DNA of 8,713 nt. Origin: an uncultured bacterium (GTDB lineage: Bacteria > Desulfobacterota > Desulfobulbia > Desulfobulbales > Desulfobulbaceae). The position numbers were made by a program, and so were the translations under genes. Each line of letters opens with the position of its first letter. Positions within the stretch are counted from its first letter, which is position 1. The stretch lies in the NCBI GenBank assembly GCA_903842475.1, contig CAIMMA010000017.1, forward strand, positions 1 through 8,713, written 5' to 3'. This document shows positions 1 through 5,933 of the stretch, piece after piece. Under the pieces are notes generated by a model, which did not search any database, was not told the origin of the DNA, and worked only from the letters and a program-made list of their open reading frames with translations.

Positions 1-3000
1 CTGGCCGAATTTCTCCAGACCGAGGGTTTGCCGGCCGAAGCCTTTCATGCCGGGTTGCAGCCCTCCGTGAAAAAACGGGTGCAGGATGCCTTTGTCGACG
101 GCACGGTGCCGATCATCTGCGCCACCAATGCCTTTGGCATGGGGATCGACAAAGAAGACGTGCGAATGGTCATCCATGCCGATATCCCCGGTTCGCTGGA
201 AAATTATCTCCAGGAAGCGGGCAGGGCGGGGCGGGATCGGCAGGCAGCCGATTGCATTCTGATTTTCACGGAACAGGACATCGAGGGCCAGTTTCGGCTG
301 AGTGGCAATTCCCGCCTCAGTCGACGCGATATCGATCAACTGCTGCGCGGCATCAAGAAGGCGGCCCGCACCAAAAAAAGCGATACAGTGGTGCTGACCA
401 CCGGCGAGTTGATCCGCTCCGAGGCCGTGGATCTCGACCCCGAGGAATTCTCCGATTACGACACCCGGGTAAAAACCGCGGTTGCCTGGCTGGAGCGCGG
501 CGGCTTTCTGAGCCGCAATCAGAACAATACCGCGATTTTCCAGGGCAGGGTGCTGGTGCGGAGTCTGGAGGAGGCGGCGGACCGCATCCGGACGCTCAAT
601 CTTTCCCAGCGTCAGCAGGAGCGCTGGCTGGATATCCTCGCCACCCTGATCAATAAACCCGCCAACCAGGGCTTCAGCGCCGATGAACTGGCGGCCGGCA
701 GCGCTTTCGCCGCCACCGGCGACGACCCGCCCCTGGAGACCGAGACCCGGCGGGTGATCCGAACCCTCCACGACATGGCCGAACAAGGGTTGATGACCAA
801 GGAGACCACCCTTTCCGCCTATGTGCACCTCAAAGGAAAAGAGGCTTCGGCTAAAAAACTGCAGCTGATCTGCGCCCTGGAACTGGATTTTTTGAAATTG
901 CTGCGGCAAGCCGAACCGGACACCGAGGTCAACATCTTGCTCAACCTCGATCTGCGCCGGGTCAATCAGCAGCTCCTTGACCAGGGGCATGGGTACAGCA
1001 CTCCGGAGGGATTGAAAAAAATCCTCTACGGTCTCAGCCGCGACGGTAAGGGGTTGGCCGGCCAGCAGGGCAGCCTGTCGGTCCGGGCCATGGGCCGCAA
1101 CAGCTTCAGCCTGGTGCTGCACCGCGACTGGCCGGCGATGGGCGCGACCGTGGCCATCCGCCAGCAGGCGGCTCATACGGTCCTGCGCACCATCGTGGCC
1201 GCGCTTGACCCGGCAATCCCGGCGGCCAATTACCTGCTGGCCGCTTTCACCCTGGAGCAGCTGGTCGCGGCCCTGAAGGCGGATCTTCTCCTGCTGTCCC
1301 ATCTTCGCGACCCCTTGGCGGCGGCCGAACGGGCCCTGGGCTTCATGCACGAACAAGGGGTCCTCGAACTCCAGCAAGGGCTGGCGGTTTTTAATCAGGC
1401 CATGACCCTGGCCTTGCAGCCGGAAAGCAAGGGGAGGCGGTATACCCGGGCCGATTTCGCCCCCTTGGCCACCCATTACGGGGAGCGCACCTTTCAGATT
1501 CATGTGATGAATGAATACGCCCGACATGCCCTGGAAAAAATCAGTGCGGCCATGCAGCTGGTCACCGCCTATTTCCAGGAGGAGAAGGAGGAGTTTGTCC
1601 GCCGGTTCTTTCCCGAACGTGAACAGGTGTTGGAACGGCCGACCAGCGAGCAGTCCTACCAGCGTCTGGTCGGGGACCTGCGCAACCGCGACCAGGAACG
1701 GATCGTCACCGCCCCTGCCGATACCAATCTCCTGGTGCTGGCCGGCCCCGGTTCGGGCAAGACCCGGGTGGTGGCTCACCGGGTGGCCTGGCTGTTACGG
1801 GTGCAGCGGATTCGAGCCGAGGCGGTGCTGGTGCTCTGTTATAATCGCAGCGCGGTGCTCGCGCTGCGGCAACGGTTGCGCGATCTTGTCGGCAACGAAA
1901 GCGCCGGGGTGTCCACCTTGACCTTCCACGGCCTGGCCTTGCGGCTGACCGGACGTTCGCTGGTCCGCTTCGGCGCTAAAGGAGACGCCGAAATCGATTT
2001 CAGCGGCATCATCAAAGAGGCTATTGCCCTGTTGAAGGGGGAACGGGACGTGGTCGGGTTTGCCGGTGACCAGGCCCGCGAGATTCTGTTGGCACGGTTC
2101 AGCCATATCCTGGTGGATGAGTATCAGGACATCGACGCCGAGCAGTACGAACTGGTTTCGCTCCTGGCCGGACGCTCCCTCGAGGAGGGGGAGGCCAAGC
2201 TCGCTATCCTGGCCGTGGGCGACGACGATCAGAACATTTACCGCTTTCGCGGCGCCAATGTTGCGTTCATTCGGCGCTTCCAGGAGGATTATGGGGCGCG
2301 AATCCACTATCTGGTGGAGAATTATCGCTCCACCGCCAACATCATCGCCGCTTCCAACCAGCTGATCGCGCGTAACCGCGACCGGATGAAGACCGGCCAC
2401 CCCATTGCAATCAACCGGGCGCGACGCACTCTGCCCGCAGGCGGTAATTGGCAGCAGTTCGATGTCAAGGCCCGTGGCCGCGTGCAGGTGCTGGAGGTGC
2501 AAGATGCGGAGCAGCAGGGCCAGGTGCTGGTCGAGGAATTGCAGCGTTTGCAGCGCCTGGGGGATCATTTCGACCTCAACCGGTGCGCGGTTTTTGCCCG
2601 GCAATGGCAGGAACTGGATGCGGTGCGTGCGGTCTGTGCAGGGAACGCAGTCCCGGTCTGTCTCAACTGGGGGCGGAGCCGTTTTCCCGGCCTCCATCGT
2701 ATCCGGGAGTGCGCTCTTTTGTTTGACCGCTTGCGGGAACATGGCGGCTCGTTGCTGGATGGGCATGCGGTGCTGGCCCTGCTGCCCGTGGATGCAGCAA
2801 AGGATACCGTCTGGCTGGCCAACCTGCGTCGGCTGGTGACGGAGTGGGTCGCGGACACCGGGGGCACGCCGCAGCCGGTGTCCTGGATCGAAGAGTTTCT
2901 CTTTGAAGCCCTTTTTGAGCAGAAGCAGGCGCGAAACCTTGGCAACGGCCTGTTGCTCACCACCGTCCATTCGGCCAAAGGCTTGGAATTTGATCATGTG

Positions 3001-3573
3001 TTCGTGCTCGGCGACTGGCCGGCCCATGGGCAAAGCCAACCCGCCGAACAGGAGGAAGAACGGCGGCTCTACTATGTGGCCATGTCACGGGCCAGGGAAA
3101 CCCTGCAGCTGTTTCGCTTCAAAGGGCAGCCCCATCCGCATACGGACAGCCTTGCGGGTGCGTTCCTCGCCGCTGTTCCGACTCCGCCGTCCCATGGTCC
3201 CGCGCCCGAGTTCCTCTCATACACCCTGCTGGGCATGAAGGACCTGTTTATCGACTTTGCCGCAACCCGGCCGGAACAGCATCCCGAGCGCCGGGCCATC
3301 GAGCGCTTGCAAACCGGCGACCTGGTGCAGCTGGGCGTCGAGGGGCACAGGGTTGTGCTGACCAGGGAAGGCATCACGGTCGGGCGCTTGTCGAAAACAG
3401 CGGCGGCCGGCTGGATCGATCGTCTTTCGCTGGTGCTTGAGGCCCGGGTGGTGGCCATGGTGCGGCGGTATCGCCGCGATCTTGAAGGAGATGCATTTTT
3501 GGCGCGCTGCCACGGGGAATATTGGGAAGTACCCTTGGTCGAACTGTGCTGGCGGGCCCAGCCCTCTTCATGA
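1..3573 (+). CDS. RecQ-like/UvrD-like fusion DNA helicase, 5' end outside window
   Basis: ATP-driven DNA unwinding, presumably in repair or recombination. The frame is open from base 1, so the TTG at 28 is not the true start; 1190 residues lie in the window. Residues 1-85 are the second motor lobe of a RecQ-type SF2 helicase: ATNAFGMGIDK at 41-51 (motif V) and QEAGRAGRD at 71-79 (motif VI, arginine finger). The first RecQ lobe with Walker A and DEAH must lie upstream. The four-cysteine RecQ zinc site is absent. Residues 90-560 are mostly helical with a winged-helix-like stretch near 150-180; I do not recognise the rest. From 561 a complete UvrD/Rep SF1 motor follows: Q565, Walker A AGPGSGKT 581-588, DEYQD 706-710, GDDDQNIYRFRG 740-751, ENYRST 773-778, TTVHSAKGLEF 987-997, YVAMSRARE 1025-1033. 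The C-terminal 90 residues form a beta-rich unit I cannot assign with confidence (faintly HIRAN-like). All SF1 motifs look intact, so this motor is probably active. Domain identity is sure; the cellular pathway is inferred. Confidence 0.93.
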   Translation: MAEFLQTEGLPAEAFHAGLQPSVKKRVQDAFVDGTVPIICATNAFGMGIDKEDVRMVIHADIPGSLENYLQEAGRAGRDRQAADCILIFTEQDIEGQFRLSGNSRLSRRDIDQLLRGIKKAARTKKSDTVVLTTGELIRSEAVDLDPEEFSDYDTRVKTAVAWLERGGFLSRNQNNTAIFQGRVLVRSLEEAADRIRTLNLSQRQQERWLDILATLINKPANQGFSADELAAGSAFAATGDDPPLETETRRVIRTLHDMAEQGLMTKETTLSAYVHLKGKEASAKKLQLICALELDFLKLLRQAEPDTEVNILLNLDLRRVNQQLLDQGHGYSTPEGLKKILYGLSRDGKGLAGQQGSLSVRAMGRNSFSLVLHRDWPAMGATVAIRQQAAHTVLRTIVAALDPAIPAANYLLAAFTLEQLVAALKADLLLLSHLRDPLAAAERALGFMHEQGVLELQQGLAVFNQAMTLALQPESKGRRYTRADFAPLATHYGERTFQIHVMNEYARHALEKISAAMQLVTAYFQEEKEEFVRRFFPEREQVLERPTSEQSYQRLVGDLRNRDQERIVTAPADTNLLVLAGPGSGKTRVVAHRVAWLLRVQRIRAEAVLVLCYNRSAVLALRQRLRDLVGNESAGVSTLTFHGLALRLTGRSLVRFGAKGDAEIDFSGIIKEAIALLKGERDVVGFAGDQAREILLARFSHILVDEYQDIDAEQYELVSLLAGRSLEEGEAKLAILAVGDDDQNIYRFRGANVAFIRRFQEDYGARIHYLVENYRSTANIIAASNQLIARNRDRMKTGHPIAINRARRTLPAGGNWQQFDVKARGRVQVLEVQDAEQQGQVLVEELQRLQRLGDHFDLNRCAVFARQWQELDAVRAVCAGNAVPVCLNWGRSRFPGLHRIRECALLFDRLREHGGSLLDGHAVLALLPVDAAKDTVWLANLRRLVTEWVADTGGTPQPVSWIEEFLFEALFEQKQARNLGNGLLLTTVHSAKGLEFDHVFVLGDWPAHGQSQPAEQEEERRLYYVAMSRARETLQLFRFKGQPHPHTDSLAGAFLAAVPTPPSHGPAPEFLSYTLLGMKDLFIDFAATRPEQHPERRAIERLQTGDLVQLGVEGHRVVLTREGITVGRLSKTAAAGWIDRLSLVLEARVVAMVRRYRRDLEGDAFLARCHGEYWEVPLVELCWRAQPSS

Positions 3574-3824
3574 GAGGTGTGAAATCGGTATGATGCACCC
3601 AAGGTGCACGGGTGCGGCCCTGATTTTTATTCTTAACATATTGTCATTGGTACTGGATACAGAGAGGGAAACCCCTTTGGGACGACACCCTCCTGTCGTG
3701 GCCAGGCGGCATTCCCCAAGTGCAACGTCCACGGGGCCTGTTCCGGAAGCAGAGGGCAGCGTCCCAGGTAAAGCAACTTGTACCACATCGTCGGCGCTGG
3801 TTTTCTGTTTCCACGATTAAGTAT
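3574..3824. other. Non-coding gap after the helicase gene, with short hairpins
   Basis: No convincing gene. Just after the helicase stop is a 6-bp inverted repeat, TGCACC at 3594-3599 and GGTGCA at 3603-3608, with a T-rich stretch at 3624-3633. It could be a weak terminator but is not canonical. Two further hairpins follow. One is at 3678-3704: ACGACA and TGTCGT around a CCCTCC loop, extended by TGG and CCA across an internal loop. The other is at 3714-3736: CCCC and GGGG outside GTG and CAC. I compared the stretch by eye with common riboswitch, SRP, tmRNA and RNase P signatures and found no match. A 76-codon open frame from ATG 3590 runs across these hairpins and lacks a well-spaced ribosome site. 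Confidence 0.4.
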
Positions 3825-3854
3825 TTGACAGAAAAATGGGTGGCCGGTAATAAC
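3825..3854 (+). promoter_or_regulatory. Candidate sigma70 promoter upstream of the carboxypeptidase gene
   Basis: A perfect -35 box, TTGACA, lies at 3825-3830. An AT-rich TAATAAC at 3848-3854 follows at a spacing of 17-18. As AATAAC at 3849-3854 it matches four of six -10 positions; as TAATAA it matches three. Transcription would begin near 3861, giving a leader of about 215 bases before the ATG at 4077. Alternatively it drives a short RNA ending at the T run near 4004. Confidence 0.4.
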
Positions 3855-3860
3855 TAACCC

Positions 3861-4004
3861 ATACTTTCTGCACTTTTCCCCGTGGGAATAATGAGAACAG
3901 GGAGCCGCTGGCGTAAAATAAACACGAGCTTTCGGGGCCGTTGTTGAAATTGCCAAGGGATTATATCAGGGTGCTTGCCCCTGCTGTTCTCCCTGTTTTT
4001 TTTT
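3861..4004 (+). ncRNA. Candidate structured leader or small RNA ending in a T9 tract
   Basis: The segment between the putative promoter and the carboxypeptidase gene is rich in complementary stretches. TTCCC 3876-3880 and GGGAA 3884-3888 form a hairpin with a CGT loop. GAGAACAG 3893-3900 is the exact complement of CTGTTCTC 3984-3991. The overlapping CAGGGAG 3898-3904 complements CTCCCTG 3989-3995, which is directly followed by nine T (3996-4004). Locally, CAGGG 3968-3972 can pair with CCCTG at 3978-3982 or 3991-3995. Mutually exclusive pairings next to a T run are the layout of an attenuator or of a small RNA with its own terminator. The class is not recognised; a 6S-like rod is conceivable but not shown. 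Confidence 0.3.
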
Positions 4005-4076
4005 GCCGGTGCACCATCGGCATGCGCATTGGGTCGCCGGATTGAATTCGCTGCTTGATTACTTAGGAGTTTTAGA

Positions 4077-5216
4077 ATGATGAAACGTTTTGCCCTCTGT
4101 TTGTTTGTCTTGGTCGTGATGGCTCCCTGCACCTGGGCGGCCCGTGCTCCGGTGGACAGCCTTTCCAAGGATCCGTATGTTGCCGCGCTGGTGATCGATG
4201 CAGATACCGGGAAAACCTTGTTCGCCGAAAATGCAGATGCCAAGATTTATCCGGCCAGCGTACTCAAGCTGATGGATCTCTATGTCATTCTTGACCGGAT
4301 CGAGCAGGGCCAGCTGAAGCTCGACGAGATGGTTCAGGTCACGCCGGAAGCTTCAAAAACCGGGGGTTCCCAGGTGTATCTCGACCCTAAGGAACAATTC
4401 TCGGTGGAGGACCTTATCTATGCGCTGATGGTGCAGTCCGCCAACGATGCGGCGGTTGCGCTCGCCACGCATATTGCCGGCTCCAAAGAAGGGTTCGTTG
4501 CTTTGATGAATCAGAAGGCGCAGGCACTGGGGATGAAGAATTCAACCTTCCATTCGGTGCATGGGCTGCCGCCTTCCGAAGGTCAGTTGCCGGATGTCAC
4601 CACGGCCCGCGATCTGGCCATTCTCTGCCGTGAACTGGCCAAGAGGCCGGAAGCGTTGAAATACACCGGAACCGCGAGCAAGGGGTTTCGGGAAGATAAA
4701 TTCATGATGCACAACCATAACAAACTCCTCGGCCAGGTGGCTGGTTGTGACGGGTTTAAGACCGGGTATTACCAGGCAGCAGGTTTTTCCATTGCCGCCA
4801 CCGCCAAAAAGGGTGGGGTGCGGATTATAGCCATCGTTCTGGGGAGCAAGGATCGTAAAGTCCGTGATGCCAAGGCCACCGAATTACTTGCCAAGGGGTT
4901 TACCATCGTGCCGCCGAAACCTGAACTGTTGGCCGCCGAAACGGCGCTAAAGCAGGTTCCCGTTGCAGGTGGCGCCGGTAAAACCGCTGCCGCCTCACCC
5001 GCAGCCAAAACCGCCACCGGTGTCAAGCCTGATAACACCGCTAGCGACCAGACCCCCGAGACTGCAGCGGTGGCTAAAGCTGACGACAGCGGCTGGGGTA
5101 AATTTTTTATCGGATTGGGGGTTGGCCTCGGTGTTTTTCTGGTTGGTTTGCTTATTGCCGGCTATCTGATGAAACGACGCGGCAGCGTTCGTTCAAAATT
5201 TAAAAATCGTTCCTGA
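4077..5216 (+). CDS. D-alanyl-D-alanine carboxypeptidase (peptidase S11), C-terminally anchored
   Basis: A low-molecular-weight penicillin-binding protein that removes the terminal D-alanine from peptidoglycan stem peptides on the outer face of the inner membrane. The start ATG 4077 is preceded by AGGAG at 4065-4069 (7-nt spacing); a second ATG follows at once. Residues 1-22 form a Sec signal peptide (basic MMKR, hydrophobic core, likely cleavage near A21-A24). The three serine acyl-enzyme motifs are complete: SVLK 61-64, SAN 121-123 and KTG 228-230. The S11 catalytic domain runs to about 280. An Ala/Pro/Thr-rich linker (about 285-338) and a single hydrophobic helix (about 343-365) with a basic tail follow. 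The usual PBP5 beta domain and amphipathic end helix are therefore missing and replaced by a true membrane anchor. It appears to be monocistronic: a 500-base gap upstream and a strong terminator downstream. The family is sure; dacA, dacC or dacF orthology is not assigned. Confidence 0.95.
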   Translation: MMKRFALCLFVLVVMAPCTWAARAPVDSLSKDPYVAALVIDADTGKTLFAENADAKIYPASVLKLMDLYVILDRIEQGQLKLDEMVQVTPEASKTGGSQVYLDPKEQFSVEDLIYALMVQSANDAAVALATHIAGSKEGFVALMNQKAQALGMKNSTFHSVHGLPPSEGQLPDVTTARDLAILCRELAKRPEALKYTGTASKGFREDKFMMHNHNKLLGQVAGCDGFKTGYYQAAGFSIAATAKKGGVRIIAIVLGSKDRKVRDAKATELLAKGFTIVPPKPELLAAETALKQVPVAGGAGKTAAASPAAKTATGVKPDNTASDQTPETAAVAKADDSGWGKFFIGLGVGLGVFLVGLLIAGYLMKRRGSVRSKFKNRS

Positions 5217-5223
5217 TGCAAAT

Positions 5224-5256
5224 GCTGCCGGTGGATGCGCAAATCCATCGGGCAGC
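5224..5256 (+). other. Strong hairpin 8 bases after the carboxypeptidase stop
   Basis: GCTGCCGGTGGAT at 5224-5236 pairs with ATCCATCGGGCAGC at 5243-5256 over a GCGCAA loop. That is about 13 base pairs with one bulged base and one G-T wobble. No T run follows, so alone it is not a standard intrinsic terminator. It probably protects the mRNA 3' end or assists the terminator just downstream. Confidence 0.6.
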
Positions 5257-5268
5257 GGGTTTGTGATG

Positions 5269-5313
5269 AAAAGTCCATTGCCGGGTCCCTCTCGGCACTG
5301 GACTTTTTTTTTT
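5269..5313 (+). terminator. Intrinsic terminator of the carboxypeptidase gene
   Basis: AAAAGTCCA (5269-5277) pairs with TGGACTTTT (5299-5307), and TGCCG (5279-5283) with CGGCA (5293-5297), separated by a single T-C mismatch. The loop is nine bases, and a run of ten T ends at 5313. The A run on the 5' arm means part of the T run pairs back. This is a textbook rho-independent terminator and closes the carboxypeptidase transcript. Confidence 0.9.
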
Positions 5314-5475
5314 GCTAAAAAGATGATAAAAACTGGTCATTCCATTCTTTTTTTCTTATACATCGACCATGTGGCCTATCACCCCGGGGCGAAGTTGCCG
5401 GCAATTCAGGCAGCGGCCATTTTCTGGGAGCCGGTCTGTATGGATGGATAAAGCAGTGCTTTGCGCCATTTTTTA
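5314..5475. other. Gap upstream of the CxxC protein gene, with palindromes
   Basis: No gene is supported here. A frame starting at 5263 runs through the terminator and is discarded. The stretch holds a T-rich patch (5348-5355) and the perfect palindromes CCCCGGGG (5382-5389) and TTGCCGGCAA (5395-5404). It also has the odd palindrome AAAGCA-G-TGCTTT at 5450-5462, listed separately. Confidence 0.4.
5450..5462. promoter_or_regulatory. Operator-like palindrome just upstream of a -35 box
   Basis: AAAGCA and TGCTTT are perfect inverted arms around a single G. The site ends 13 bases before the TTGACA at 5476, a place where an activator or repressor could act. No regulator family is recognised from the sequence. 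Confidence 0.25.
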
Positions 5476-5504
5476 TTGACAGAGCTGGTCTCTTGTATTT
5501 CGAT
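5476..5504 (+). promoter_or_regulatory. Candidate sigma70 promoter for the CxxC protein/SpeB-like operon
   Basis: A perfect -35 hexamer TTGACA lies at 5476-5481. The best -10 at 17-nt spacing is TTCGAT (5499-5504), matching three of six positions; the neighbouring TGTATTT gives no better spacing. It would yield a leader of about 115 bases before ATG 5625. The only support is the -35 box and the position after a terminator and before two codirectional genes. Confidence 0.3.
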
Positions 5505-5624
5505 CAACGTGCGGAAAAAGCTGCGGTTCACAACCTCCGGCCGCAACGGTAGATGATCTGTTGAGTCTGTCGTGCGCATTAGATCCCAAGCGAGATTTAT
5601 CAAACCCAAGGCAAAGGCTGAACA

Positions 5625-5858
5625 ATGGTTGATACAGAAAACAACGAAGAAGATGTCCTGATTGAAGAGTGTGGAATCTGCGGTGGCGACATCATTATTG
5701 ACAGCTACTGCGAAGAAGAAGACATTGTCTATTGCAATGACTGCGAAGCAGAATATCTGATCCGTTCCGTTGATCCCATCCGTTTGAAATTGCTTGACGA
5801 TGATATCGATACCGACGTCGACGACGAAGATGACGCGTACGATAAAGAATACGATTGA
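5625..5858 (+). CDS. Small acidic two-CxxC (zinc-ribbon-like) protein of unknown function
   Basis: 77 residues. The start ATG 5625 has AAAGG at 5613-5617, 7 nt upstream. Two knuckles, CGIC (16-19) and CNDC (37-40), are spaced as in a rubredoxin or zinc-ribbon fold and should bind one zinc or iron; C29 is an extra cysteine. After a short linker with RSVDPIRLKLL (47-57), the last 20 residues are almost all Asp and Glu, with no basic residue except K74. The whole protein is strongly acidic, so it is unlikely to bind DNA directly; a protein partner or an RNA-mimicking role is more plausible (inference). It has no signal peptide and no membrane segment. It lies 75 bases before the SpeB-like gene in the same direction with no terminator between, so co-transcription is likely. 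The coding call rests on the ribosome site, the paired CxxC motifs and its own consistent composition; no named family is recognised. Confidence 0.82.
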   Translation: MVDTENNEEDVLIEECGICGGDIIIDSYCEEEDIVYCNDCEAEYLIRSVDPIRLKLLDDDIDTDVDDEDDAYDKEYD

Positions 5859-5873
5859 CTGACACCGACCGAA

Positions 5874-5895
5874 CCGTGTCGATCCGTTCGACCGG
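5874..5895 (+). other. Hairpin between the CxxC gene and the SpeB-like gene
   Basis: CCG-T-GTCGA (5874-5882) pairs with TCGACCGG (5888-5895) over a TCCGT loop: eight pairs with one bulged T. No T run follows, so it should not stop transcription. It could adjust the relative expression or processing of the two genes. It lies 25 bases before the AAAGG ribosome site of the next gene. Confidence 0.35.
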
Positions 5896-5933
5896 CGGCT
5901 TCCCCTAATCTCTGCTCTCAAAGGTGTTGACGA

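Noticed and set aside
1..27. TTG at 28 as start of the helicase
   Set aside because: The same frame is open and coding to base 1 (LAEFLQTEG), and the protein starts in mid RecQ domain, so the true start is outside the window.
1795..3039. 414-codon minus-strand open frame inside the helicase gene
   Set aside because: It lies fully within intact SF1 motifs of the helicase; the length is explained by high GC, and it shows no recognisable domain.
3737..3765. TTCCGGAAGCAG resembling the SRP RNA tip loop
   Set aside because: The SRP tip needs a GGA-AGCAG order on the 3' side, which is absent, and the flanks do not form the long SRP stem.
3590..3820. 76-codon frame after the helicase gene with a hydrophobic N-terminus
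   Set aside because: The ribosome site is badly spaced, the body is Pro/Ser/Thr-rich without motif, and the frame crosses two hairpins. It could be revisited if conserved in relatives.
5263..5451. 62-codon frame starting in the carboxypeptidase terminator
   Set aside because: Its start lies inside the terminator region and it reads through the T run; it has no coding character.
5406..5921. 171-codon minus-strand open frame over the CxxC gene
   Set aside because: It is a shadow of the Asp/Glu-rich plus-strand gene; acidic codons read backwards give the Val/Ile/Phe-rich segment that mimics membrane helices.
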